A stretch of 64,000 bases of DNA from CAVQNQ01 sp963714205 (GTDB lineage Bacteria > Acidobacteriota > Terriglobia > Bryobacterales > Bryobacteraceae). Under the pieces are notes generated by a model that was not told the DNA's origin, searched no databases, and worked only from the letters and a program-made list of their open reading frames with translations. The DNA is taken from NCBI GenBank assembly GCA_963714205.1, contig CAVQNQ010000002.1, positions 806,001 to 870,000 of the forward strand. Reading direction: 5' to 3'. The position numbers were made by a program, and so were the translations under genes. This document shows, piece after piece, positions 20,093 through 31,375 of the stretch; position 1 is the first letter of the stretch, and the number at the start of each line of letters is the position of its first letter.

Positions 20093-21892
20093 ATGCCCCT
20101 GCTTGAAAGCTGCACCGGCCTCTCGAAAAGCTTCGGCTCGCGAATGCTGTTCGAGAACATCTCGCTGGGCATTTCCGAGGGCGAGCGCCTGGGCCTGATC
20201 GGCCGCAACGGCTCGGGAAAATCCACGCTGCTGCTGATCCTGGCCGGGCGCCTGGAACCGGATTCCGGGTCCATCTCCATGCGCCGCAATCTGCGCGTGG
20301 GATATGTGCCGCAGGACGCCACGTTCCCCGATGGGAAAACCGCCGCGGAAGTAGTGGCCGAAGCCATCCGCGAGGAACGCCTGGACGATCTCGAGCGCGC
20401 CGCGCGCATCAACCAGACCCTCGGACGCGCCGGCTTTACGGATGGCGGGGTTCGCACCGAAACGCTCTCGGGCGGATGGAAGCGGCGGCTCGCCATCGCG
20501 CGCGAGCTGGCCGCCGATCCGGACCTCCTGTTTCTCGACGAACCCACGAATCACCTGGATCTGGAAGGCATCCTCTGGCTCGAGAAGCTTCTGACCACTT
20601 CCTCCTTCGCCAGCATCGTGGTGAGCCACGACCGCTATTTCCTGGACCACGTGGTCAACGACATGGCCGAACTCGGCCGCGCGTATCCGGAGGGCATCTT
20701 CCGCGTGGAAGGCGGCTACAGCCGCTTCCTCGAGAAAAAGGAGGAATTCCTGTGCGCGCAATCCAGCCGCCAGGAATCGCTGGCCAATACGGTGCGGCGC
20801 GAAATGGAGTGGCTGCGGCGCGGGGCCAAGGCGCGCACGTCCAAGTCGCGCGCGCGCATCGATAAGGCGGGCCGGCTGATGGAAGAGCTGAGCGAACTCG
20901 AAGCCCGCGCGGTGAAAGGCGTCTCGCAGATTGATTTCACCTCCAGCGACCGCCGCACCAAGCGCCTCGTGACCGTCGAGGCCATCGCCAAACAATTGGG
21001 CGGCCGCACGCTCTTCCGCGACTTGAGCTTCGGGCTCGGGCCGGGCACGCGCCTCGGCCTGCTCGGGCTGAACGGCACCGGGAAGACCACGCTCCTGCGC
21101 ATCCTGGCCGGCGAGCTGGCCGAAGACGCCGGCCGCATCGAGCGCGCCCTTGGCCTGCGCACCGTGTATTTCGACCAGGCGCGCGAGCATCTCGATCTCG
21201 ATCAAACCTTGCGCCAGGGCCTTGGTGCGCACGGCGATACGGTGATCTTCCGCGATCGCACCATGCACGTGGCGGGCTGGGCCAAGCGCTTCCTCTTCGA
21301 CGCCGGCCAGCTCGAGCGCCCCATCTCGAGCCTCTCCGGCGGGGAGCAGGCCCGCCTGCTGATTGCACGCCTCATGCTCCAGCCGGCCGATCTGCTGCTG
21401 CTCGATGAGCCCACCAACGATCTGGATATCCCCACGCTCGAGGTGCTCGAAGAGAGCCTCACCGATTTTCCCGGCGCGCTGGTGCTGGTGACTCACGACC
21501 GCTTCATGCTCGACCGCGTCTCGACCGCCGTGCTGGGCCTGGATGGCCGCGGCGGCGCCGAGATCTATGCCGATTACTGGCAATGGGAGCAGGCCCAATC
21601 CGAGCCGCCCCCGCCCGCCTCGGCAGCTAAGACCGCCAGGCCCGCGGCCCCGCGTTCGGAATCGCCCAGGAAGAAGCTGGGGTATCTCGACGCGCGGGAA
21701 TTCGAGCAGATGGAGGAGCGCATACTGGAGGCCGAGATGGATCTCGAGAACCTGCGCGCCGCCATGCAGGCGCCGGACGTGGTGTCCGATGCCGCGCGAC
21801 TCCGCGACTGCTATGAGAAGGCGCAGGCGGCCGAGGCTCGCGTGGCGGCCCTCTACGAGCGCTGGGCGGAACTGGAAGCCAAGAAGCCCTGA
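20093..21892 (+). CDS. uup: ABC-F family ATPase, Uup-like
   Basis: Cytoplasmic duplicated ABC ATPase without membrane domain, a family that acts on the ribosome or on branched DNA/translation intermediates. Two complete nucleotide-binding domains are visible: Walker A GRNGSGKST and GLNGTGKTT; signatures LSGGWKRRLAIARE and LSGGEQARLLIARL; Walker B FLDEPTNHLDLE and LLDEPTNDLDIP. Between them is the ABC-F linker (KARTSKSRARIDK). The C-terminal ~100 residues are Pro/Ala-rich then coiled coil (MEERILEAEMDLENLRAAM), the Uup hallmark. The 599-residue length is slightly below E. coli Uup. Confidence 0.88.
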   Translation: MPLLESCTGLSKSFGSRMLFENISLGISEGERLGLIGRNGSGKSTLLLILAGRLEPDSGSISMRRNLRVGYVPQDATFPDGKTAAEVVAEAIREERLDDLERAARINQTLGRAGFTDGGVRTETLSGGWKRRLAIARELAADPDLLFLDEPTNHLDLEGILWLEKLLTTSSFASIVVSHDRYFLDHVVNDMAELGRAYPEGIFRVEGGYSRFLEKKEEFLCAQSSRQESLANTVRREMEWLRRGAKARTSKSRARIDKAGRLMEELSELEARAVKGVSQIDFTSSDRRTKRLVTVEAIAKQLGGRTLFRDLSFGLGPGTRLGLLGLNGTGKTTLLRILAGELAEDAGRIERALGLRTVYFDQAREHLDLDQTLRQGLGAHGDTVIFRDRTMHVAGWAKRFLFDAGQLERPISSLSGGEQARLLIARLMLQPADLLLLDEPTNDLDIPTLEVLEESLTDFPGALVLVTHDRFMLDRVSTAVLGLDGRGGAEIYADYWQWEQAQSEPPPPASAAKTARPAAPRSESPRKKLGYLDAREFEQMEERILEAEMDLENLRAAMQAPDVVSDAARLRDCYEKAQAAEARVAALYERWAELEAKKP

Positions 21893-21912
21893 GGTCCCCA
21901 GTTGCAGCCCGC

Positions 21913-22713
21913 CTAGCGCACAACCGGCGGATCGGCCACCTCGGTGCCCAGTCCGGCGTAGGACTCCTTCACCTTAATTACCTTGTCGCCGCTGAAGGTC
22001 ACGAACGTGATCTTGCCGGGCGGCGTGCCGAAAACCCAGTCCTCCACCTCGAGGCCGTCCTCGGTCTCGCGCGACTTGTGAGTGGGCCGCCCCATCGCCA
22101 TCACCACCTGGTCGCGGTCCATCCCGACCGTCACACGCTTTTCCTCGATGTTTTGCCGCATCTCCGGCGACAGCGTTTCCGCGTAGATCTCCGTGGCGCT
22201 GCGCTTATCGAAATCCAGCACCGGGGAGAGCATCTTCTTGATCTCGGCCGCCTTGACCGGCTCGAGCGGCTTGTGGAAGAGCAGCGCGATGGAAGTGCCG
22301 CCGGGCGCGTTCGAATTGGGATCGCTGGAGATGGGCACGGGCGTGTTACCCATTCCGCCGGAAACATGCACCCCACGGTACCACTTCCTTCCTCCGCTGA
22401 AACCGCCGTTCAATTCGAGCACGATGCGGTCGGATTCGATCTCGACCTTGGTGATCTGCACCTGGTCGCCGGTGCGCGCCGCCGGGCCGCTCTGTTGAGC
22501 AATCTGGCTCCACTGGGCCTTGTCGTAGGATCCCGTGGCGTTGAACTCCAGCGGTTTCTTGGAGCGTGGCAGCAGCACCTTGGAATTGGCGTATTCGGCC
22601 AGCAGACCGCGCACCAGCTCGACGCGATCCTGCATCGCCAGATTACCGGCCGCCTTCGAGACGGGTGGCGAAAGGCTCAGGATTGCAATCGCGATGGCGG
22701 TAACGGCTCGCAT
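21913..22713 (-). CDS. Secreted hypothetical protein with BamE/SmpA-like C-terminus
   Basis: Function not recognised. The 266-residue protein has a signal peptide (MRAVTAIAIAILSLSPPVSKA). The C-terminal part, VTVGMDRDQVVMAMGRPTH then VEDWVFG and ITFVTFSGDKVIKVKE, has the pattern of the BamE/SmpA (outer-membrane lipoprotein) fold, though no lipobox Cys is seen. The start at 22713 is supported by GGGGGGAG six bases upstream. This start lies inside the 3' end of the CPBP protease gene (37-base overlap), so the two are probably co-translated. Confidence 0.75.
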   Translation of the reverse strand: MRAVTAIAIAILSLSPPVSKAAGNLAMQDRVELVRGLLAEYANSKVLLPRSKKPLEFNATGSYDKAQWSQIAQQSGPAARTGDQVQITKVEIESDRIVLELNGGFSGGRKWYRGVHVSGGMGNTPVPISSDPNSNAPGGTSIALLFHKPLEPVKAAEIKKMLSPVLDFDKRSATEIYAETLSPEMRQNIEEKRVTVGMDRDQVVMAMGRPTHKSRETEDGLEVEDWVFGTPPGKITFVTFSGDKVIKVKESYAGLGTEVADPPVVR

Positions 22714-23564
22714 CGGGCACTCCCCCCGGCTGGACCGGTCAACGGCGAAAACTGCCGGCGCACAGGCGCCTTCGACACATACAGAAACAGCAGCACCAGT
22801 ACGCCGGAGGTCAGCAGGCTGGCTTCCGGGCCGTAATCCCCGCCGCTCCATATTTTGCCGGCGGTCCACACCATTGCATGGCCCGTCATATCCATTCTAA
22901 GCCCGCTGACGTTCACGCCAAACAGCGGCAGTGTAATGTTCCAGCCGAAGTGCAGGCCGATGGGCAAACTGAGATCCCGGCTGCGCAGGTAGGCGTACCC
23001 GAAGAGGACGCCGAATCCCGCCGTGTTGGCGATCCCGAACCACGTAGCGCTGGGGTTGGCAGTGTGCATCAGCGCGAACACGATACCGACGGGAATGACG
23101 GTGGCCCACGGCCCGCAGGCCGCCACCAGCACCTGGAAGCCGTATCCCCGGAAGAAGATCTCCTCGCCAGCCGCGCCGGCCGCCAGCAGGATGGCCAGCA
23201 CCAACGCTGCGCCCGCCGAAGGCTGTCCGGCGGGCGAACGCACGAAATGCGCGGCTCCCACCGCGAGCGCCGGCCCTAAAACCAGGCAGGCGGCCGCCGT
23301 GCCTCCCGCGATTCCCAGGGCCAGGTTGTCGGCCGAAGCGCGGTTCGGCCACAGCCCCAGGTCCACCACGCGACGCCCTTCATAGATGCGCAGCGCCAGC
23401 CAATTGGCGAACAACGCGGTCGCGAGGCCGGTAGTGGTGATCCCCACCATGTAGCCTCCCGCCCACATCAGCAAGGGTCCGAACAAAAAGGCGCCGGCGA
23501 AATACAGCACCACATAGACGCCCACGCGGAGCGCGATTCGCAACGGGTCCACCCGCTTAGTCAT
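22677..23564 (-). CDS. CPBP-family intramembrane metalloprotease (CAAX/Rce1-like)
   Basis: Integral membrane protein of the ABI/CPBP family. The catalytic motifs are intact: GEEIFFRGYGFQ (EExxxR), a histidine in FALMHTANP, and HFGWN near the end of the core. About eight hydrophobic segments are spread over the 295 residues. The bacterial family includes bacteriocin-immunity and regulatory proteases, and the substrate here is unknown. On the coding strand a TATAGT (23577-23582) lies only 13-18 bases before the ATG, so the transcript may be nearly leaderless. The 3' end overlaps the next gene by 37 bases. Confidence 0.85.
   Translation of the reverse strand: MTKRVDPLRIALRVGVYVVLYFAGAFLFGPLLMWAGGYMVGITTTGLATALFANWLALRIYEGRRVVDLGLWPNRASADNLALGIAGGTAAACLVLGPALAVGAAHFVRSPAGQPSAGAALVLAILLAAGAAGEEIFFRGYGFQVLVAACGPWATVIPVGIVFALMHTANPSATWFGIANTAGFGVLFGYAYLRSRDLSLPIGLHFGWNITLPLFGVNVSGLRMDMTGHAMVWTAGKIWSGGDYGPEASLLTSGVLVLLFLYVSKAPVRRQFSPLTGPAGGSARCEPLPPSRLQS
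22720..22727 (-). promoter_or_regulatory. Ribosome binding site inside the upstream gene
   Basis: GGGGGGAG on the minus strand, six bases before the ATG at 22713 and within the end of the CPBP protease gene. It decides the start of the downstream secreted protein over the longer open frame beginning at 22869. Confidence 0.7.
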
Positions 23565-23671
23565 AGCCGAAGCACCACTATATAACGCGCGCGCGCCTCA
23601 GGGCGGCCGCGCAGCCTCGCCCGAGCCTCTCCGCTACAATTGGATTGAGTCCACACCATCAAGGAACTTTC

Positions 23672-26308
<2,637 letters not shown>

Positions 26309-27295
26309 GTGAGCGAATCTTGCGATGTCGTGGTGGTCGGCGCGGGACCCACGGGTCTGGCTTGCGGAATCGAGTTACAGCGGCGCGGCTTGAAAGCCGT
26401 GCTGATCGAGAAGGGCTGCGTGGTGAATTCCATTTACCACTACCCCACTCACATGACCTTCTTCACCACGCCCGAGCTGCTCGAAATCGGCGGCATTCCC
26501 ATGACCAGCCTGAACGAGAAGCCCAACCGCACCGAGGCTCTCAAATACTACCGGCGCGTGGCGGATTATTTCGGGCTGGATATCCGCCAGTACGAGCGCG
26601 CGGACCGCGTCGCCGGCGAGGACAACGCTTTCGAGATCTTCACGACGGACCGTTTAGGGTGCTCTCATCTGTACCGCACGTCGAAAGTCGTATTGGCCAC
26701 GGGTTACTACGACGTAGCCAACCGGCTCGAGGTGCCCGGCGAGCAACTGGAGAAGGTTTTTCATTATTACAAGGAGCCTCATCCTTACTATAATCACGAT
26801 GTTGCCGTGGTTGGAGGCAAGAATTCGGCGGCCATCGCGGCTCTCGAACTATTCTGGACGGGTGCTCGCGTGACGCTGATTCATCGCGGTCCGGCAATAT
26901 CGGACTCGGTCAAGTATTGGATCAAGCCCAACATTGAAAACCGCATCAAGAGCGGTGAAATTCGCGCCTATTTCAACTCCCGCGTGCTTGAGATACTGCC
27001 GGATTCCCTGCGAATCGCCACACCCGAAGGTGAGATTTCAGTAAAGAATGACTTTGTTTTCGCGCTGATCGGCTATCGTCCGGACCTCGCGTTTTTGAAT
27101 TCCACAGGCATCGGGATAGACCCCGTTACACTTAGGCCGCGGAGCGATGCGCGGACGCTGGAAAGCCAGCGGCCTGGAATCTATCTGGCGGGTGTGGTCG
27201 TTGCCGGGATGCATACCAACGAGATATTCATCGAAAACGGCCGTTTGCACGGCCAGCTTATTGCCTCTTCCATCGCTTCGAAATTGCCGAAGTAA
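26309..27295 (+). CDS. ypdA: YpdA-type FAD/NADPH oxidoreductase (putative bacillithiol-disulphide reductase)
   Basis: Flavoprotein of the YpdA family, which reduces bacillithiol disulphide in organisms using that thiol. FAD-binding Rossmann motif VVVVGAGPTGLACG is at the N-terminus; the second Rossmann motif VAVVGGKNSAAIAAL binds NADPH. The family stretch YHYPTHMTFFTTPELLEIGG is present, and there is no CxxC redox pair as in thioredoxin reductase. The GTG start at 26309 abuts the alaS stop, so the two form an operon. GC content drops in the second half of the gene. No bshA/B/C gene is in the window, so bacillithiol use by this organism is inference from the family. Confidence 0.85.
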   Translation: MSESCDVVVVGAGPTGLACGIELQRRGLKAVLIEKGCVVNSIYHYPTHMTFFTTPELLEIGGIPMTSLNEKPNRTEALKYYRRVADYFGLDIRQYERADRVAGEDNAFEIFTTDRLGCSHLYRTSKVVLATGYYDVANRLEVPGEQLEKVFHYYKEPHPYYNHDVAVVGGKNSAAIAALELFWTGARVTLIHRGPAISDSVKYWIKPNIENRIKSGEIRAYFNSRVLEILPDSLRIATPEGEISVKNDFVFALIGYRPDLAFLNSTGIGIDPVTLRPRSDARTLESQRPGIYLAGVVVAGMHTNEIFIENGRLHGQLIASSIASKLPK

Positions 27296-27298
27296 ATT

Positions 27299-27310
27299 CC
27301 GGAATTCCGG
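27299..27310. promoter_or_regulatory. 12-bp perfect palindrome after ypdA
   Basis: CCGGAATTCCGG begins three bases after the ypdA stop, in a 134-base gap. There is no T-run, so it is not a typical terminator; it could be a protein-binding site or chance. Confidence 0.25.
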
Positions 27311-27429
27311 CATGATGGCTCAGCCCGAACTGTCCGAACAAGCACACATTTCGCTGGCACCGTACTAGTGCGAACTGAAACTCATCCGGTACATATCGTA
27401 TCTAACTGAGTGGGAGGTGTAATCCCGAC

Positions 27430-27669
27430 ATGCTTCAATCTATTCTGAATTCGTTATTTGCGTGCTCTCACCGCAAAACGACTTTTCCGCTGACCCCCGG
27501 GCGCCGGAATGGATTTCCTATTCCCGGCGCGTCGCGCAACGGCACCTACGTTGTCTGTCTGGACTGCGGAAAGGAATTCGCTTACGACTGGGATGGAATG
27601 CAGTTAGGGAAGGCCGTTACCCCTCCGGTAGTTCCGGTGGAAGCCGGAGCCGAGGTTTCGTACCGCTGA
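27430..27669 (+). CDS. Small conserved-type Cys protein, function unknown
   Basis: A 79-residue protein with no recognised function. It has CSHRKTTFPLTP near the N-terminus and YVVCLDCGKEFAYDWDGM in the middle. The CxxC followed by KEF resembles half of a zinc ribbon, and the first Cys-His could complete a site. GGGAGGTG about 12 bases upstream supports the start. Codon choice is less GC-biased than the neighbours. It converges with anmK six bases away. Confidence 0.65.
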   Translation: MLQSILNSLFACSHRKTTFPLTPGRRNGFPIPGASRNGTYVVCLDCGKEFAYDWDGMQLGKAVTPPVVPVEAGAEVSYR

Positions 27670-27675
27670 GGCGGC

Positions 27676-28755
27676 TCAACCCGTGAGGTTTCCGAGCAGC
27701 ACAGCATGCTTCGCCCCGGTGGCCGAAGGCAGGTTGCCCGCTTGGCCGGAGCGCGTCCGGAAAGCGAGCACCGCGAACGCAATGGCCTCCTTGGCATCGG
27801 CGTCGATGCCGTAAGCCGTCGAAATCGAAAGAGTGAAATCCGGCAAAAAGGCCGCGAGTTGCGCCATGAGCTGCGGGTTGTGGACGCCTCCGCCGGAGAC
27901 GATCACCTCCGCGGGAATGCCGTCCGTTTTCCCGATGCCCAGCGCGATGGTCGCGGCGGTGAGCGCGGTTGCGGTGGCCATCAGGTCGGGCAAACCGAGC
28001 CCGGAGGCCCTCAGCCGGGCGATGAATTCCGCTCCGTATTGCTCCCGGCCGGTGCTCTTGGGCGGCCTGCGGCGGTAGTAAGGGTCGTCCAGTAATTCAT
28101 CGAGCAGCCGGCGATCGACGCGCCCCGTTTGCGCGATGCGCCCGCCGCGATCGCAATTCAATCTTCCCTTGGAGAAGAGCCGCGCTAATGCGTCGAGTAC
28201 CATGTTTCCCGGTCCTGTGTCGAAAGCCAATACCTGCTCCGGACCTGCGGCCGGCGGGATGATCGTGATATTGGCGATGCCTCCGATATTCAGCGCAATA
28301 CGCCGGCGCCGGGGATGCCGGAAAAGCAGGTAATCTACGTAGGGCACCAGCGGCGCGCCTTGCCCGCCCGCCGCGATATCGCGCGCGCGGAAGTTCGAGA
28401 TTACCGGCACGCCGGTGCGCTCCGCGATCACCGCCGCCTCGCCGATCTGCAGGGTGTTCGAGCCGCCCTCATGGTAGATTGTCTGCCCATGACACCCGAT
28501 CAGCTCCACCGGGCCGTAACGCCCGATGGCGGCCTTCACGGCTCGCGCATACAGCTCGCCCAAGCGGTAATTCAGGCGCGAAATCGCGGCCGTGGTGGTG
28601 GAGGCGTTGGAGACTTCGAGAATCGCCCGGCGCGCGGCTTCGGGGTACGGCGTACTCTGAAATCCGAGCGTTCGCACGCGGTGCCCGCGGACCTCCACGA
28701 TGGCGACATCGATGCCATCGAGCGATGTGCCGCTCATGACGCCGGCGACTCTCAC
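27676..28755 (-). CDS. anmK: Anhydro-N-acetylmuramic acid kinase
   Basis: Phosphorylates and opens 1,6-anhydro-MurNAc released by lytic transglycosylases, returning it to the amino-sugar pool. The N-terminal signature GVMSGTSLDGIDVAIVEV, the catalytic region SNFRARDIAAGGQGAPLVPY (with the family's Asp) and NIGGIANIT are all present. Length 359 is normal. The GTG start overlaps the mutS stop (GTGA, 28752-28755), so it is translated downstream of mutS. It is the last gene of a ~12.8-kb co-directional run. Confidence 0.95.
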   Translation of the reverse strand: MRVAGVMSGTSLDGIDVAIVEVRGHRVRTLGFQSTPYPEAARRAILEVSNASTTTAAISRLNYRLGELYARAVKAAIGRYGPVELIGCHGQTIYHEGGSNTLQIGEAAVIAERTGVPVISNFRARDIAAGGQGAPLVPYVDYLLFRHPRRRRIALNIGGIANITIIPPAAGPEQVLAFDTGPGNMVLDALARLFSKGRLNCDRGGRIAQTGRVDRRLLDELLDDPYYRRRPPKSTGREQYGAEFIARLRASGLGLPDLMATATALTAATIALGIGKTDGIPAEVIVSGGGVHNPQLMAQLAAFLPDFTLSISTAYGIDADAKEAIAFAVLAFRTRSGQAGNLPSATGAKHAVLLGNLTG

Positions 28756-31358
28756 GGCCGCCCCAACTCCTTCTGCAACTCGGCCAGCAGGCGGAGCGCT
28801 TCGATGGGCCGCAGTTCATCCACATTCAGGCGGCGAATGCGTTCGGCGATGCCGTATCCCAGCGGCTCGAAGAGCTGAATCTGCACCGGCCCCGTATCTT
28901 CGGATTTCGCCAATTCCCCGGTGACCTCACGCTCGGTGCGCTCGTGGAGTTTGAGCACCTCCTGCGCGCGCTCGATGACCGGCAGGGGAAGGCCCGCCAG
29001 GCGCGCCACTTCGATGCCATAGCTGCGGTCGGCGCGCCCCGGCTCAACCTTGCGCAGGAAGATGATGCGATCGCCGGTTTCCTTCACCGAGACTTTGAGG
29101 TTGCGCACGCCTTCGAGCTGCTCGGCCAACTCGGTGAGCTCGTGGTAATGGGTGGCGAACAGCGTCTTGGCGCCGGTGCGGGTGTGCAGGTGCTCCACCA
29201 CCGCCCATGCCAATGCCAGGCCGTCGTAAGTAGAGGTGCCGCGGCCGATTTCATCCAGCACGATAAAGCTGCGCGGCGTGGCGGTGTTCAGGATCACGGC
29301 CGTTTCGGTCATCTCCACCATGAATGTGGAACGGCCGCGCGCCAGGTTGTCCGAAGCGCCGATGCGCGTGAAGATGCGGTCGATTACCGGCAGGCTGGCG
29401 GATTCGGCGGGCACGAACGAACCCATCTGCGCCAGGATGGCGATGAGCGCCGCCTGCCGCAGGTAAGTGGATTTGCCGCCCATGTTGGGGCCGGTAATGA
29501 TGGCGATCCGATCGGTCGAATCGTTGAGATAAAGGTCGTTGGGAATGAAGCGTCCGGCTTCCTGCTCGGCCAGCCGCTCGATCACGGGATGGCGGCCCGC
29601 CATGATGCGCATCTCGCCATCCGCGGAAAACGTGGGCCTCTGGTAGCGGTTCTCGGCGGCCACTTGCGCCAGCGCGGCTGTCACATCCAGCTCGGCCACG
29701 GCGCCCGCGGTGGCTCGAATGCGTTGCGCCTCGGCGGCCACGCGCGAGCGGACCTGGACGAAGAGATCCTTTTCGAGCGCCAGGATCTTCTCCTCGGCAT
29801 CCAGCACCTTGTGCTCGTACTCCTTCAGTTCCGGCGTGGTGAAGCGCTCGGCGTTGGCCAGGGTCTGCTTGCGCTCATAGTCCGGCGGCGCCAGTGCCAG
29901 GTTGGAGCGGGTAATTTCGATGTAGTAGCCGAAGACGTTGTTGAACCGCACCTTGAGCGAGCCGATGCCGGTGCGCTGCCGCTCGCGGGCCTCGATGCGC
30001 GCGATGTACTGACGGCCGTTCAGGCTGAGGTCGCGCAGCTCGTCGAGCCCCGCGTGAAAGCCGGGACGGATGGCACCGCCTTCGGCGATGGCCATGGGTG
30101 GCTCGTCCGCAATCGCTTCGAGAATGAGGCCGGCCACATCGGCCAGCTCGTCGAGCCGCTCGTGGATGGAGCGCAGCCGCGCGGCCTGCTGCGTGTCGAA
30201 GGCGCGCCGGAGCGCGGGGATTTTCTCGAGCGAACGGCCCAGCGCCAGCAGATCGCGCGGCCCGGCGGATCCCAGCGTGACTTTGGCGAGCAGGCGCTCG
30301 AGATCCAGGATGCCGCCGAGCTGCTTGCGCAGTTCCGCCCGCAGAATGGTCTGCTGCAGCAATTCGCCCACGGCGTCCAGCCGCTGACCGATTTCGGCGC
30401 AATCCACCGAAGGCCGCAGCAGGCGCTGGCGCAGCAGGCGGCCGCCCATGCCGGTGAGGGCCTGGTCCAGCACTCCGAGCAGGGTGGGCTGGTCGCCTCC
30501 GGCATCCGCGGCGAAGATCGGCTCGATCAATTCGAGATTGCGGGCCGTCACGGCGTCCAGCACCATGCAATCGGCGCGGTCGTAGTAAGCCGGCCGGTCG
30601 AGATGATCGAGCGCGCCGCGCTGCGTCTCGCGCAGGTAGTGGAGGATGGCGCCCGCCGCGCCCACCGCCGCGGGCCGGCCGCCCAGGCCGCAGCCATCGA
30701 GCGAAAGCAGCTTGAAATGCTCGCGCAGCTCGCGCCCGCCGTAATCGGCCGTGAAGACCCACGGTTCGAGCTCCGTGCGAGTGCACCGCGGCGCGCTGCG
30801 CTCCTCGCCTGCCAGCAGCGGCAGCTCGCCGGAAACCAAGACCTCGCGTGCACCCAGTTGTTCCAGCGCGCCGGTCACCTCGGCCGGGTCCGTCTCGGTG
30901 ACGCGGAACTCGCCGGTGGAGAAATCCACGTGGGCCACCCCGGATCGGCTGCCGGCCCGCGCCACCGCCGCCAGGTAATTGTTCTCGCGGGAGCGCACCA
31001 GGTTGGCATCCATGGCCGTGCCGGGCGTCACGACGCGCGTGAGTTCGCGCTTCACCAGCTTCTTGGCGAAGCGCGGATCTTCCATCTGGTCGCAGATGGC
31101 CACGCGATAGCCCTTCTGCACCAGGCGGGCGATATAGCCTTCGGCGGCATGGTAGGGCACGCCGCACATGGGGATGGCTGCGCCCTTTTCCTTATTGCGC
31201 GAGGTCAGCGTGATTTCGAGCTCGCGCGCCGCCGTGACCGCGTCCTCGAAGAACAGCTCGTAGAAATCGCCCAGCCGGAACATCAGCAGCGTGTTGGGCG
31301 CCTGCTGCTTGACGGCGTGATACTGCCGCATGAGCGGCGTGGAGGGCTCAGAGGACAT
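28752..31358 (-). CDS. mutS: DNA mismatch repair protein MutS
   Basis: Recognises mismatches and starts repair. The mismatch-binding Phe-x-Glu motif is visible as GDFYELFFEDA near the N-terminus. The connector and lever/clamp domains follow, and the ATPase has Walker A GPNMGGKSTYLRQ, signature STFMVEMTETA and Walker B FIVLDEIGRGTSTYDG. The C-terminal HTH tail is intact. Length 868 is typical. The neighbours are gdhA upstream (17-base gap) and anmK (overlapping). mutL is not in the window. Confidence 0.96.
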   Translation of the reverse strand: MSSEPSTPLMRQYHAVKQQAPNTLLMFRLGDFYELFFEDAVTAARELEITLTSRNKEKGAAIPMCGVPYHAAEGYIARLVQKGYRVAICDQMEDPRFAKKLVKRELTRVVTPGTAMDANLVRSRENNYLAAVARAGSRSGVAHVDFSTGEFRVTETDPAEVTGALEQLGAREVLVSGELPLLAGEERSAPRCTRTELEPWVFTADYGGRELREHFKLLSLDGCGLGGRPAAVGAAGAILHYLRETQRGALDHLDRPAYYDRADCMVLDAVTARNLELIEPIFAADAGGDQPTLLGVLDQALTGMGGRLLRQRLLRPSVDCAEIGQRLDAVGELLQQTILRAELRKQLGGILDLERLLAKVTLGSAGPRDLLALGRSLEKIPALRRAFDTQQAARLRSIHERLDELADVAGLILEAIADEPPMAIAEGGAIRPGFHAGLDELRDLSLNGRQYIARIEARERQRTGIGSLKVRFNNVFGYYIEITRSNLALAPPDYERKQTLANAERFTTPELKEYEHKVLDAEEKILALEKDLFVQVRSRVAAEAQRIRATAGAVAELDVTAALAQVAAENRYQRPTFSADGEMRIMAGRHPVIERLAEQEAGRFIPNDLYLNDSTDRIAIITGPNMGGKSTYLRQAALIAILAQMGSFVPAESASLPVIDRIFTRIGASDNLARGRSTFMVEMTETAVILNTATPRSFIVLDEIGRGTSTYDGLALAWAVVEHLHTRTGAKTLFATHYHELTELAEQLEGVRNLKVSVKETGDRIIFLRKVEPGRADRSYGIEVARLAGLPLPVIERAQEVLKLHERTEREVTGELAKSEDTGPVQIQLFEPLGYGIAERIRRLNVDELRPIEALRLLAELQKELGRP

Positions 31359-31375
31359 GGGAGTCCGGCCCCGCG

